Positions 52,579-62,195 of a stretch of 64,000 bases of DNA are shown here, piece after piece. Numbering within the stretch: the stretch's first letter is position 1; every line of letters begins with the position of its first letter. The DNA lies in assembly GCF_003173595.1 (NCBI RefSeq), contig NZ_QGNZ01000002.1:930001-994000 (forward strand), written 5' to 3'. The DNA comes from Pedobacter yonginensis (lineage in GTDB: Bacteria; Bacteroidota; Bacteroidia; Sphingobacteriales; Sphingobacteriaceae). A model generated the notes under the pieces. That model saw only the letters and a program-made list of their open reading frames with translations. It was not told where the DNA came from and did not search any database. A program made the translations under genes and the position numbers.

Positions 52579-54477
52579 ATGAAAATAGAACAATTGATCT
52601 GGCTGGTTCCATTACTTCCTTTTTTAGGTTTTGTAATTAATGGATTGGGCAGAAAATCTTTATCTAAAGGACTAGTAGGTGTTATTGGCAGCGGGGTTAT
52701 CCTTGCTTCATTTATCATCAGTTTAGTTATTTTCTTTAGTTTACAAGGCGATGCACAAAAATCTCACGAAGTCTTTTTGTTTGATTGGATTAGTGCTGGC
52801 ACATTACACATTCCTTTATCTTTTCTGGTTGATCCTTTGAGTTCAATTATGCTTTTAATCATTACTGGAATTGGATTTTTAATTCACCTGTATTCTACCA
52901 GCTACATGCATGATGATGAAGGATTCGGCAAGTTTTTTAGCTACCTAAACCTGTTTGTATTCTTCATGCTTTTATTGGTGTTGGGATCAAACTATATCGT
53001 AATGTTTATTGGCTGGGAAGGTGTAGGACTTTGCTCTTATTTATTGATTGGATTTTGGTACACCAATTCTGCTTATGCTTCGGCAGCAAAAAAAGCCTTT
53101 GTAATGAACCGTATAGGTGATTTAGGCTTTTTGTTGGGCGTTTTCTTATTGTTTAACTTTTTTGGAAGTGTTGAGTTTTCTAAAATATTCCCTCAAGCCA
53201 TTTCGATTTCGAAAGATAACAACACGATTGTTTTAATAACCATTTTGTTATTTATTGGCGCCTGCGGTAAGTCGGCCCAGCTACCTTTATTTACTTGGTT
53301 GCCTGATGCAATGGCTGGACCAACGCCCGTTTCGGCGTTAATCCATGCTGCAACGATGGTAACCGCTGGTATCTATATGATTGCGCGCTCAAGTGTATTA
53401 TTTGATCTTGCGCCCATTACACAAAACATCATTGCGATTGTTGGTGCTGCAACGGCGTTGATTGCTGCAATCATCGCGTTAACTCAAACCGATATTAAGA
53501 AGGTATTGGCTTATTCAACGGTATCTCAACTGGGATATATGTTTTTAGGTTTAGGTATTGGGGCTTATACTGGATCATTTTTCCATGTAATTACCCACGC
53601 ATTCTTCAAAGCATTGCTGTTTTTAGGAGCAGGGTCAGTAATTCATGCCATGCACCACGAGCAGGATATGCGCCACATGGGTGGTTTGCGGAAAAAGCTT
53701 CCAATTACGTTTTTTACCATGATGATTGGTACCATTGCCATTGCAGGTTTGCCACCATTTTCGGGTTTCTTTTCTAAAGACGAAATTTTAGCCAATGCTT
53801 TTGAACACAATAAAGTGCTTTGGGCAGTTGGAGTATTTACCGCCTTCTTAACCGCATTTTATATGTTTAGAATGATGTTCCTTACCTTTTCTGGTCAATA
53901 CAGAGGAACACATCACGAAGAAAGCCATGTGCACGAATCTCCAAAAGCTATGACTATTCCGTTAATTATCTTAGCTGTTTTAGCCGCGATAGGCGGAGCC
54001 ATTAATGCACCGGAAATTTTAGGTGGCCATGATTGGTTGGCCCATTGGTTAGCGCCAGTTGTAGCACAACATGAATTAGGCTTAAACCACTCTACAGAAT
54101 TTACCTTAATGGGAATTTCGGTAGGTGCAGCTGTTATCGCGTTGGTTTATGCTTACACGAGATATGTAAAAGGCGCACGTGTACCTGTTGCTGACGAAGC
54201 ACCACGCACTGCCTTGGCTAAGCTATCTTACAATAAATTTTATTTGGATGAGATTTATGATTTCTTAATTACTAAGCCTTTAGATGGACTTTCCAAATTC
54301 TTCTACAAAGTAATTGATACGAAATTTATAGATGGAATTGTGAACGGATTAGGGTGGAGTACAAACGAGGCCAGTAAGGGCGTCCGTTTATTACAAAGTG
54401 GAAACGTAGGTTTCTACATATTTATGATGGTATTTGGTATCGTCGCATTGTTATTATATACATTTTTATACATATAA
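52579..54477 (+). CDS. nuoL: NADH-quinone oxidoreductase subunit L
   Basis: 632 aa, Na+/H+-antiporter-like. Motifs include LGSNYIVMFIGWEGVGLCSY, LPDAMAGPTPVSALIHAATM and HAFFKALLFLGAGSVIHAMH. It is the distal proton pump with the long lateral helix at its C-terminal end. Confidence 0.96.
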   Translation: MKIEQLIWLVPLLPFLGFVINGLGRKSLSKGLVGVIGSGVILASFIISLVIFFSLQGDAQKSHEVFLFDWISAGTLHIPLSFLVDPLSSIMLLIITGIGFLIHLYSTSYMHDDEGFGKFFSYLNLFVFFMLLLVLGSNYIVMFIGWEGVGLCSYLLIGFWYTNSAYASAAKKAFVMNRIGDLGFLLGVFLLFNFFGSVEFSKIFPQAISISKDNNTIVLITILLFIGACGKSAQLPLFTWLPDAMAGPTPVSALIHAATMVTAGIYMIARSSVLFDLAPITQNIIAIVGAATALIAAIIALTQTDIKKVLAYSTVSQLGYMFLGLGIGAYTGSFFHVITHAFFKALLFLGAGSVIHAMHHEQDMRHMGGLRKKLPITFFTMMIGTIAIAGLPPFSGFFSKDEILANAFEHNKVLWAVGVFTAFLTAFYMFRMMFLTFSGQYRGTHHEESHVHESPKAMTIPLIILAVLAAIGGAINAPEILGGHDWLAHWLAPVVAQHELGLNHSTEFTLMGISVGAAVIALVYAYTRYVKGARVPVADEAPRTALAKLSYNKFYLDEIYDFLITKPLDGLSKFFYKVIDTKFIDGIVNGLGWSTNEASKGVRLLQSGNVGFYIFMMVFGIVALLLYTFLYI

Positions 54478-54497
54478 AAAGGGTTCAAAATTAAATA

Positions 54498-55955
54498 ATG
54501 GAACAACTTTTACTACTCATATTTCTTCCGCTTATAGGTGCAATTATTACGGCATTTACAGGGAAGTCAGCTAAAATAATTTCTACTGTTTTCGCAGTAG
54601 CTTCTTTAGGCTTGGCATTGGTTATCGCATTCACTTTTATTCCTGATGCAAGCACACAGTTTGAAGCCAATTTACCATGGATTGCAGATTTGGGCATTCG
54701 TTTCCACGCAGGTATAGACGGCATTAGTCTGCTTGTAGTGTTGCTTACCAACCTTTTGGTGCCGATTATTATTTTATCGAGTTACAATCACGAATATAAA
54801 AACCCAGCGGCCTTTTATGCTCTAATTCTGTTTATGCAAAGCGGACTATTGTTGGTTTTTACAGCAATGGATGCGTTCTTATTTTACATCGGATGGGAAG
54901 CGGCGTTAATTCCAATTTATTTCATTTGTGCCGTATGGGGAGGCAAAGACCGTATTCGAATCAACATGAAGTTTTTCGTTTATACGATAGCGGGTTCACT
55001 GTTTATGCTGATGGGGATAATTTATTTATATCTTCAAAACACAGCTCATAATTTCGACCTTCAAACTTTGTATTCCTTAAACTTAAATCCTACACAACAA
55101 GGCTGGATTTTCTGGGCTTTTTTCATCGCATTCGCCATTAAAATGCCAATATTTCCTTTTCATACTTGGCAACCAGATACTTATACCTCAGCACCAACAC
55201 CAGGTACTATGCTGTTATCGGGTATTATGTTAAAGATGGGTATTTATGGTTTAATCAGATGGTTATTGCCAATTGTTCCTCAGGGCGTTCAAGAATGGGG
55301 TAATCTTGTCATTATTTTATCGATTATCGGAATCGTTTATGCATCGCTAATTGCTTTTACACAGAAGGATGCTAAACGTTTAGTTGCGTATTCATCTATT
55401 GCACACGTTGGTTTAATTTCTGCAGGTATATTTGCCTTAAATCAACAAGGTATGCAGGGTGCAATGGTTCAAATGTTAAGTCACGGGATCAATGTGGTGG
55501 GCTTATTTTATGTGTTAGATATTATCTTCTCTCGTGTTAAAACCAATAAAATTGAAGAGTTGGGTGGCATTGCCAAAACTGCTCCACAATTAGCAATCGT
55601 TTTCTTAATTATTGTTTTAGGTACGGTTGCATTGCCAGGCACCAACGGGTTTATAGGTGAATTTTTACTGCTGTTAGGCGTATATAACTACAGCATTTGG
55701 GCGGCTGCCGTTGCAGGTTTAACCATCATATTTGGTGCAGTTTATATGTTAAGAATGTACCAAAATGTTATGCTTGGACAAACCAACAGCTTAACGATCA
55801 CTTTTACAGATATTAAGGGAACCGAGAAATTAGTTCTTTACACCATTTGTGTATTAATTATTGTTTTGGGTGTATATCCAAAACCACTATTGCATTTAAC
55901 AGAGGCATCTGTGCAACATTTATTAGAACAGGTAAATCAAAAATTAAAACAGTAA
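54498..55955 (+). CDS. nuoM: NADH-quinone oxidoreductase subunit M
   Basis: 485 aa, antiporter-like. DAFLFYIGWEAALIPIYFIC and FAIKMPIFPFHTWQPDTYTS are typical, with the key Lys and Glu. Second of the three pumping subunits. Confidence 0.96.
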   Translation: MEQLLLLIFLPLIGAIITAFTGKSAKIISTVFAVASLGLALVIAFTFIPDASTQFEANLPWIADLGIRFHAGIDGISLLVVLLTNLLVPIIILSSYNHEYKNPAAFYALILFMQSGLLLVFTAMDAFLFYIGWEAALIPIYFICAVWGGKDRIRINMKFFVYTIAGSLFMLMGIIYLYLQNTAHNFDLQTLYSLNLNPTQQGWIFWAFFIAFAIKMPIFPFHTWQPDTYTSAPTPGTMLLSGIMLKMGIYGLIRWLLPIVPQGVQEWGNLVIILSIIGIVYASLIAFTQKDAKRLVAYSSIAHVGLISAGIFALNQQGMQGAMVQMLSHGINVVGLFYVLDIIFSRVKTNKIEELGGIAKTAPQLAIVFLIIVLGTVALPGTNGFIGEFLLLLGVYNYSIWAAAVAGLTIIFGAVYMLRMYQNVMLGQTNSLTITFTDIKGTEKLVLYTICVLIIVLGVYPKPLLHLTEASVQHLLEQVNQKLKQ

Positions 55956-55963
55956 CATAAGCA

Positions 55964-57337
55964 ATGAATATTATTATAACCATTAGTATAACAGCTTTTT
56001 TGGTGCTTTACGCAGGTTTGTTTAAAGCAAATAAGGCATTACTACCGCTTACCGTTGTTGGTTTACTTACTGCATTAGGATTTACCTTTTACGCATGGGA
56101 TGGCAATGCTGTACATTATGGAATGATGCAAACAGATAATTTTGCCTTGGCATTTTCTGCCGTGTGTATAGTGGGTACATCATTGATTTTTCTCCTCACA
56201 CAAAATTACTTTCATGCTAAAAGCGATAACATTGCTGAATATTATACCTTAATACTATTCTCCCTTGCCGGGATGATTATGATGGTATCTTACAAAAACA
56301 TGGCGATGCTTTTTGTTGGATTGGAGATCATGTCTGTGAGTTTATACATTCTTGCCGGAATTAGAAAAAAGGATTTTGCAAGCAATGAAGCTTCATTGAA
56401 ATACTTTTTAATGGGGGCATTTTCAACAGGTTTCTTATTATTTGGGATCACTTTAATTTACGGTGCCACAGGCTCATTTGATTTAGATAAAATTCAAGCC
56501 TATTTAGTATCCAATCCACAAACAATTTCCCCAATATTTTATCCTGGGGTTATATTAATGATGATTGGTTTAAGCTTCAAAGTTGGAGCTGCTCCTTTCC
56601 ATTTCTGGACACCGGATGTGTATGAAGGCTCGCCATCTTTAATTACTACTTTTATGAGTACGGTAGTTAAAACGGCAGGTTTTGCAGCATTCTTAAGATT
56701 GTTTGCTGGTGCTTTTGCCCCGCTTCACGATTTTTGGGTTGTGCCCCTAATCGTAATTGTATGTTTAACATTATTTATCGGTAACGTTACCGCTTTGTTC
56801 CAAAAGAACTTTAAACGCATGTTAGCCTATTCGAGTATTTCTCATGCAGGTTACCTATTATTTTCGCTTATTGTTTTAAGTAAAAACTCCGAAAGCAGCG
56901 TATTGGTGTACGCTTCGGCTTATACCTTTGCCTCTATTATTGCTTTTGCAGTGTTAATCTTGGTTAAACAAAAAACAGGTAGCGATCATTTTGAGAGCTT
57001 TAACGGCTTAGGTAAGAAAAATCCTTTGGTGGCTTTATGCTTAACAGTGGCGATGCTATCACTAGCAGGGATACCATTAACAGCAGGTTTCATTGGCAAA
57101 TATCTGATGTTTTTAAACGTAATGGGTGAGTATCAAACGCTATTAGTTGCCTTTGCAATCTTAAATGCTTTGGTCGGTTTTTATTACTATTTCAAGGTTA
57201 TTGTGGCCATGTGGTTCAAAGATGGAGCTGAAGTAGAACTTGCCACACCAGCACAATATAAAGTTGTTTTAATCATCTCTGTAGCCATTACGATAATTTT
57301 GGGTGTTTATCCTGCAATTATTTTAAACCTAATATAG
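55964..57337 (+). CDS. nuoN: NADH-quinone oxidoreductase subunit N
   Basis: 457 aa, the third antiporter-like subunit. ALFQKNFKRMLAYSSISHAG and APFHFWTPDVYEGSP are characteristic. It completes a 14-gene complex I operon; no obvious terminator follows it. Confidence 0.96.
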   Translation: MNIIITISITAFLVLYAGLFKANKALLPLTVVGLLTALGFTFYAWDGNAVHYGMMQTDNFALAFSAVCIVGTSLIFLLTQNYFHAKSDNIAEYYTLILFSLAGMIMMVSYKNMAMLFVGLEIMSVSLYILAGIRKKDFASNEASLKYFLMGAFSTGFLLFGITLIYGATGSFDLDKIQAYLVSNPQTISPIFYPGVILMMIGLSFKVGAAPFHFWTPDVYEGSPSLITTFMSTVVKTAGFAAFLRLFAGAFAPLHDFWVVPLIVIVCLTLFIGNVTALFQKNFKRMLAYSSISHAGYLLFSLIVLSKNSESSVLVYASAYTFASIIAFAVLILVKQKTGSDHFESFNGLGKKNPLVALCLTVAMLSLAGIPLTAGFIGKYLMFLNVMGEYQTLLVAFAILNALVGFYYYFKVIVAMWFKDGAEVELATPAQYKVVLIISVAITIILGVYPAIILNLI

Positions 57338-57384
57338 GTATGCAGTTGTTTAATAATTATTTGTAGTTTTACGAATAATTGAAT

Positions 57385-58038
57385 ATGCACGATTTTTGGA
57401 ATAACCTGCATCAACTAATTGATCCCGAAAAATTATTGAGGGAGGGCGGTTTCTATCTTGTAATATTTGTAATCTATGCAGAAACTGGTCTATTCTTTGG
57501 CTTCTTTCTTCCCGGTGATTATTTATTGTTTTTGGCGGGTATGTTTGTTGCTACAGGTAAGCTGGATGTTAACATTGCCGTACTCTTAGCTGGCCTATGT
57601 ATAGCCGCCATAATGGGCAATTTTACTGGCTATTGGTTTGGACGTAAAACAGGACCAGTGTTGTACACCAGAAAAGACAGTTTCTTCTTTAAAAAGAAAT
57701 ATTTAAAGGCGGCAGAAGATTATTATAACAAGCAAGGAGCGTTTGCACTCATAATGGGCAGATTTGTTCCGATAGTTAGAACTTTTGCACCGATTTTTGC
57801 TGGTGTAGTTAAACTGGATGTAAAAAGATTCGCATTTTATAATATTGTTGGCGGCGTTTTGTGGATTACATCGTTGACATTACTAGGCTATTTTCTAGGC
57901 AAACGTTTCGAAAAAGAAATAAACGATTATTTATTATATATTATTATTGGGTTTATCTTTATAACAACTATTCCATTATTAATTACCTTTGTAAAAAGTA
58001 AAGTAGTGAAAAGTCCCGAAGAGGATAAACAGATTTAA
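57385..58038 (+). CDS. DedA-family membrane protein
   Basis: 217 aa from ATG 57385. Several helices with the SNARE-associated/DedA motif ([45 protein letters not shown]). Bacterial DedA proteins are implicated in lipid carrier (undecaprenyl phosphate) flipping and membrane homeostasis. 47 bases after nuoN and 7 before ppa. Confidence 0.9.
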   Translation: MHDFWNNLHQLIDPEKLLREGGFYLVIFVIYAETGLFFGFFLPGDYLLFLAGMFVATGKLDVNIAVLLAGLCIAAIMGNFTGYWFGRKTGPVLYTRKDSFFFKKKYLKAAEDYYNKQGAFALIMGRFVPIVRTFAPIFAGVVKLDVKRFAFYNIVGGVLWITSLTLLGYFLGKRFEKEINDYLLYIIIGFIFITTIPLLITFVKSKVVKSPEEDKQI

Positions 58039-58045
58039 ATTAAAA

Positions 58046-58597
58046 ATGGCAAAAGACGATCATCACGCATGGCATAGCGTATCTCCTGGTTCAAACCTTC
58101 CAGAAGTTGTAAACGCAATTATTGAAATTCCAAAAGGTTCAAAAGCAAAATACGAAATAGACAAAGAATCTGGTTTAATCAAGTTAGACAGGGTTCTTTT
58201 TTCATCAGTAATGTACCCAGCAAATTATGGCTTTATCCCACAAACGTATTGTGATGATAAAGATCCATTAGATATTTTGGTGCTTTGTTCTGTTGATGTT
58301 TACCCAATGACCTTAATCGAAGCTAAGGTAGTTGGTGTAATGCACATGGTTGATAACGGCGAACAAGATGATAAAATTATAGCGGTAGCTGCTCATGATA
58401 TGTCTGTTAATTATATTAACGATTTGGACGAGTTGCCTCCACATCAAATGAAAGAAATTGTACGCTTCTTCCAAGATTACAAAGCATTAGAAGATAAAAA
58501 TGTGACTATCGAGCATTTATTAGGTGTTCGTTATGCACATAAAGTAATCAGGGAAAGTATAGAATTATACAATACAACATTTAGAGAATTAGCATAA
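58046..58597 (+). CDS. ppa: inorganic pyrophosphatase (family I)
   Basis: 183 aa. The signature [11 protein letters not shown] and YGFIPQTYC are intact. Hydrolyses pyrophosphate, pulling biosynthesis forward. The stop overlaps the ATG of the next gene by one base, indicating coupling. Confidence 0.96.
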   Translation: MAKDDHHAWHSVSPGSNLPEVVNAIIEIPKGSKAKYEIDKESGLIKLDRVLFSSVMYPANYGFIPQTYCDDKDPLDILVLCSVDVYPMTLIEAKVVGVMHMVDNGEQDDKIIAVAAHDMSVNYINDLDELPPHQMKEIVRFFQDYKALEDKNVTIEHLLGVRYAHKVIRESIELYNTTFRELA

Positions 58598-60024
58598 TGG
58601 ATTTACCCACGGTCTGTTTGTTTTTAAATTTTAAATTAAGCGCAATATTATCATCCCCTACACTTGCTGTTGCAGCTTTAGAAGAGCCTGATACCGGCTC
58701 AGTTGGTTGGAGGTTATTTTTTGCCTTATTTTTGGTGCTATTGAATGGATTTTTTGTTGCGGCAGAGTTCGCAATCGTAAAAGTAAGAGCATCACAAATA
58801 GAAATTAAAGCAAAAACAGGCAGCAGAGTAGGTAAAATGGCGAAAGGCATTATCCACAATTTAGATGGATACCTTGCCGCAACCCAGTTAGGTATAACGC
58901 TTGCATCACTTGGTTTAGGCTGGGTGGGTGAAGGCGTTATGCATACCATTTTCAAAAATCTCTTTGATAGCCTGCATTGGGGATTTAGTGATGCATTCAT
59001 TCATTCCGCATCAACGGTAGTGGCATTCTCCGTTATCACGATTATGCACATCGTTTTTGGAGAACTTGCACCAAAATCATTCGCCATACAAAGGCCAGTG
59101 GCAACAACCTTGTTTGTTTCTGTTCCACTACAAATATTTTATATTGTTTTTAGGCCTGCAATCTGGACATTGAACAGTTTGGCAGCAGTAATTCTTAAAC
59201 CATTTGGTATTGATACTGCAGGCGGGCACGAATCACTTCACAGTACCGAAGAACTTCAGTATTTACTAGATCAAGGGAAAGAAAGTGGTGCTTTAGATAA
59301 TAACGAGCACGAATTAATTAAAAACGTTTTTGATTTTAATGAACGTGTAGTTAAAAACATCATGGTGCCACGAACCAAGATTTCAGGGATTGAATTAACG
59401 GCCTCCAGAGAAGATGTGATCGATACCATTATCAAGGAAGGTTACTCTCGTTTGCCGGTATATGATGAAATCATGGATAAAATCGTTGGGATTATTCATG
59501 CTAAAGATATTTTGCCTTTGGTCATGTCTGGCAATCAAAACTGGACATTGAGCGATATCATCCGAAAGCCTTACTTCGTTACAGAAACCAAAAAAATTAA
59601 CGATTTGATGAGTGAATTGCAAAGCAATCGCATTCAGATTTCTATTGTTTTAGATGAATTTGGTGGTACTGCTGGTATGGTAACGCTAGAAGATATTGTA
59701 GAGGAATTGGTGGGTGAAATACAGGATGAGTACGATGAAGAGAAGCCGTTGGTTGAAAAGGTGTCGGATAATGAATTCATTGTGAATGCCTTTGCAACCG
59801 TTTATGATGTAAATGAGCATTTGCCACACGATTTGCCTGAGGATGAAGATTTCGATACCATTGGTGGATTAGTTTCTCATGTTTTTGAAAGAATTCCTGA
59901 AGTTGGTGAAAGCAATGAATCTTATGGTTACCTATTTACCATCCTAAAGAAAACCGATCAAAACATCGAAACGATAAAATTAGAATTGGTTATCAATGAA
60001 GCTGATATGGTTGATAATCACTAA
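58597..60024 (+). CDS. CNNM-type / hemolysin-family protein with CBS pair
   Basis: 475 aa. An N-terminal leader and DUF21 membrane domain (FFVAAEFAIVKVRASQIEIK; ATQLGITLASLGLGWVGEG) are followed by two CBS domains (VVKNIMVPRTKISGIE; VGIIHAKDILPLV; DEFGGTAGMVTLEDIVEELV) and a C-terminal CorC/HlyC domain. Members transport Mg2+ or related cations. Gliding-related GldE belongs to the same architecture, but I cannot separate it on sequence alone. It overlaps ppa by one base. Confidence 0.9.
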   Translation: MDLPTVCLFLNFKLSAILSSPTLAVAALEEPDTGSVGWRLFFALFLVLLNGFFVAAEFAIVKVRASQIEIKAKTGSRVGKMAKGIIHNLDGYLAATQLGITLASLGLGWVGEGVMHTIFKNLFDSLHWGFSDAFIHSASTVVAFSVITIMHIVFGELAPKSFAIQRPVATTLFVSVPLQIFYIVFRPAIWTLNSLAAVILKPFGIDTAGGHESLHSTEELQYLLDQGKESGALDNNEHELIKNVFDFNERVVKNIMVPRTKISGIELTASREDVIDTIIKEGYSRLPVYDEIMDKIVGIIHAKDILPLVMSGNQNWTLSDIIRKPYFVTETKKINDLMSELQSNRIQISIVLDEFGGTAGMVTLEDIVEELVGEIQDEYDEEKPLVEKVSDNEFIVNAFATVYDVNEHLPHDLPEDEDFDTIGGLVSHVFERIPEVGESNESYGYLFTILKKTDQNIETIKLELVINEADMVDNH

Positions 60025-60032
60025 ATTCAACT

Positions 60033-60737
60033 ATGCATATTTTCTATACGCCAGATATTACCCAAAATACCTATACCCTAAGCGAAGAAGAAAGCAAACA
60101 TTGTGTAAGGGTTTTACGCTTGTCTATTGGCAGCTTAGTTAATCTTGTTGATGGTAAGGGTGGGTTTTATACCGCTGAAATTACATCTGACAATCCCAAA
60201 AAGGTACGACTCTCTGTTCAAAAGGTCGAATCGGAGTTTAATAAGAGAAATCATTATCTGCATATTGCCGTAGCACCAACCAAAAATATTGATCGTTTAG
60301 AGTGGTTTTTGGAAAAAGCCACCGAACTCGGGATAGACGAGATTACACCAATCATAACGGATCGATCTGAAAGAAGAGTCGTGAAGGAAGATCGTCTAAT
60401 CAAAGTAATCACCTCAGCCGTAAAACAATCCATAAAGGCTTATCATCCAAAACTAAATGATGCCATCTCTTTTGATGCATTTTTATCACAATCTTTTGAT
60501 GGGGACAAATTAATAGCGCATTGTATAGACAGTGGTAGTAAGAAATACATTTCTGATCTAATACACCCGCATGGGAAGTATTTGGTATTAATTGGTCCTG
60601 AGGGAGATTTTACCCCAGAAGAAGTAAATGAGGCTTTGAACAAAGATTTTAAAGCTTTAACTTTAGGGAACAACAGGCTTAGAACGGAAACTGCCGCACT
60701 ATCTGCCTGCTTCGAGATCAATTACATTAACCGATAG
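60033..60737 (+). CDS. rsmE: 16S rRNA (uracil(1498)-N(3))-methyltransferase
   Basis: 234 aa. SPOUT fold with the RsmE signature EKATELGIDEITPIITDRSE and the knot LIGPEGDFTPEEVNEAL with LGNNRLRTETAA. Methylates U1498 in the 30S subunit. 8 bases after the CNNM gene. Confidence 0.95.
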   Translation: MHIFYTPDITQNTYTLSEEESKHCVRVLRLSIGSLVNLVDGKGGFYTAEITSDNPKKVRLSVQKVESEFNKRNHYLHIAVAPTKNIDRLEWFLEKATELGIDEITPIITDRSERRVVKEDRLIKVITSAVKQSIKAYHPKLNDAISFDAFLSQSFDGDKLIAHCIDSGSKKYISDLIHPHGKYLVLIGPEGDFTPEEVNEALNKDFKALTLGNNRLRTETAALSACFEINYINR

Positions 60738-60742
60738 CCAAT

Positions 60743-61447
60743 TTGAAGTTTAGCATTTTCAATATTCCATTTTCAAAATTACGAAACTCGGTCTTGGGCA
60801 TCTGCTTGTTGGTTTGTAGTTTCATGTGGTCCGCTTTCAGTATCTTTCCGCCGTCATACAGGATGGCTAAATTAAAATATAATGGTGGCGGAGATTGGTA
60901 CGCAGACAGAACGGCTTTGCCAAATTTAATTGCTTTTTGCAATGCAAACCTCAAAACGAATTTTTACCCTGAAGAGAGTATTGTAGAGGTTGGAAGCAAG
61001 GAAATTTTTAATTACCCATTTATTTACATGACTGGGCATGGGAATGTGGTGTTCAGCGATCAAGAAATAAAAAATTTAAGGCAATATTTAACTGGAGGAG
61101 GTTTTCTTCATATCGATGATAATTACGGTTTGGATAAATTTATCAGGCCACAGATGAAAAAGGTGTTTCCTGAGTTATCTTTTGAAGAATTACCAGCCAA
61201 CCATCCACTTTATAATCAGAAATATAAATTTGTTGGTGGATTGCCTAAGATTCACGAACATGATGGCAAGCGGCCTCAAGGCTTTGCGCTAATTTACAAA
61301 GGCAGAGTAGTATGCTATTATACCTTTGAGTGCGATTTAGGCAACGGCTGGGAAGACTTTGGCACCTATCCTGAAGATACACAAGAAACCAGAACGAAAG
61401 CCCTTAAAATGGGCGCAAACTTAGTTCAATACGCCTTAACCCAGTAA
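60743..61447 (+). CDS. DUF4159-domain protein
   Basis: 234 aa from TTG 60743, which preserves a hydrophobic leader; the only nearby ATG (60827) would remove it. The DUF4159 pattern is clear: RMAKLKYNGGGDWYADRT, YMTGHGNVVFSDQEI, GGFLHIDDNYGLDKFIRPQM and GNGWEDFGTYPED. This fold resembles class I amidotransferases. DUF4159 proteins often accompany MoxR clusters; here it sits between rsmE and a biotin carrier gene. Function unknown. Confidence 0.85.
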   Translation: MKFSIFNIPFSKLRNSVLGICLLVCSFMWSAFSIFPPSYRMAKLKYNGGGDWYADRTALPNLIAFCNANLKTNFYPEESIVEVGSKEIFNYPFIYMTGHGNVVFSDQEIKNLRQYLTGGGFLHIDDNYGLDKFIRPQMKKVFPELSFEELPANHPLYNQKYKFVGGLPKIHEHDGKRPQGFALIYKGRVVCYYTFECDLGNGWEDFGTYPEDTQETRTKALKMGANLVQYALTQ

Positions 61448-61449
61448 CT

Positions 61450-61950
61450 ATGCATCAAGTAAAAGTTAATGATCGGTTCGATTTCGAAATCGATAATAAA
61501 GGGAATGAATTATTTATTAATCATGACTTAGTACACCTGGATTTAAGTGCGATTTCGGACAATACTACTCATGTAATTTATAAAAATCAATCTTTTAACA
61601 CCGAGCTTGTAGAAATCAATCAAGCTGAAAAAACCTGTACCATTAAAGTAAATGGCAACACTTATTCGGTTAAGGTTGAAGATCAATTTGATCAGTTATT
61701 AAAGCAATTGGGATTAGATAATTTGGCGACGGCTAAAGTGCTTGATGTAAAGGCACCGATGCCGGGTTTAGTGCTTAAAGTTATTGTAGAAGAGGGAACG
61801 GAGATTAAGAAAGGCGATAATTTGTTAATTCTGGAAGCGATGAAGATGGAGAATATTCTAAAATCGCCCTCTGATGGCATTGTGAAGAAAATTAGTGTTA
61901 ACCAAGGGGATAAAGTTGAAAAGAACCAAGTATTGATTCAATTCAAATAA
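61450..61950 (+). CDS. biotin/lipoyl carrier protein
   Basis: 166 aa. The C-terminal half is a biotinyl domain with the EAMKMEN attachment site and the APMPGLVLKVIVEEGTEI lead-in. The N-terminal half is unrecognised. It may serve acetyl-CoA or propionyl-CoA carboxylase; no carboxylase subunits are adjacent. 2 bases after the DUF4159 gene. Confidence 0.85.
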   Translation: MHQVKVNDRFDFEIDNKGNELFINHDLVHLDLSAISDNTTHVIYKNQSFNTELVEINQAEKTCTIKVNGNTYSVKVEDQFDQLLKQLGLDNLATAKVLDVKAPMPGLVLKVIVEEGTEIKKGDNLLILEAMKMENILKSPSDGIVKKISVNQGDKVEKNQVLIQFK

Positions 61951-62040
61951 CTGAAGTTCACTATCACGCAAATATCTTTTAGCAGCGGATAAGACCCTAA
62001 AATAAATTTGGGCTGACAACACCTTATAACTGTCTTTTAG

Positions 62041-62050
62041 CCCCCCCCCC
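62041..62050. repeat. poly(C) tract of ten
   Basis: Ten consecutive C residues in an AT-rich spacer. Such tracts mutate easily by slippage. It lies about 90 bases after the biotin carrier gene and is not in a coding frame. Confidence 0.7.
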
Positions 62051-62156
62051 TCTAATGCTGAATACATTTTAGCGCTTTGATGGATGTTGATTGGCTTAAG
62101 TATTGCCCTTTGGTATTGAACAAAACCAGGTCAAACAATAGCATTTTTTCCAAAAG

Positions 62157-62185
62157 AAAAGGCCTCGATTTTGTCGAGGCCTTTT
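62157..62185. terminator. bidirectional terminator between the biotin carrier gene and gldJ
   Basis: A perfect 12-bp stem AAAAGGCCTCGA/TCGAGGCCTTTT (62157-62168, 62174-62185) with a 5-base loop, serving the convergent genes on both sides. Confidence 0.9.
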
Positions 62186-62195
62186 CTTTAAAAAG

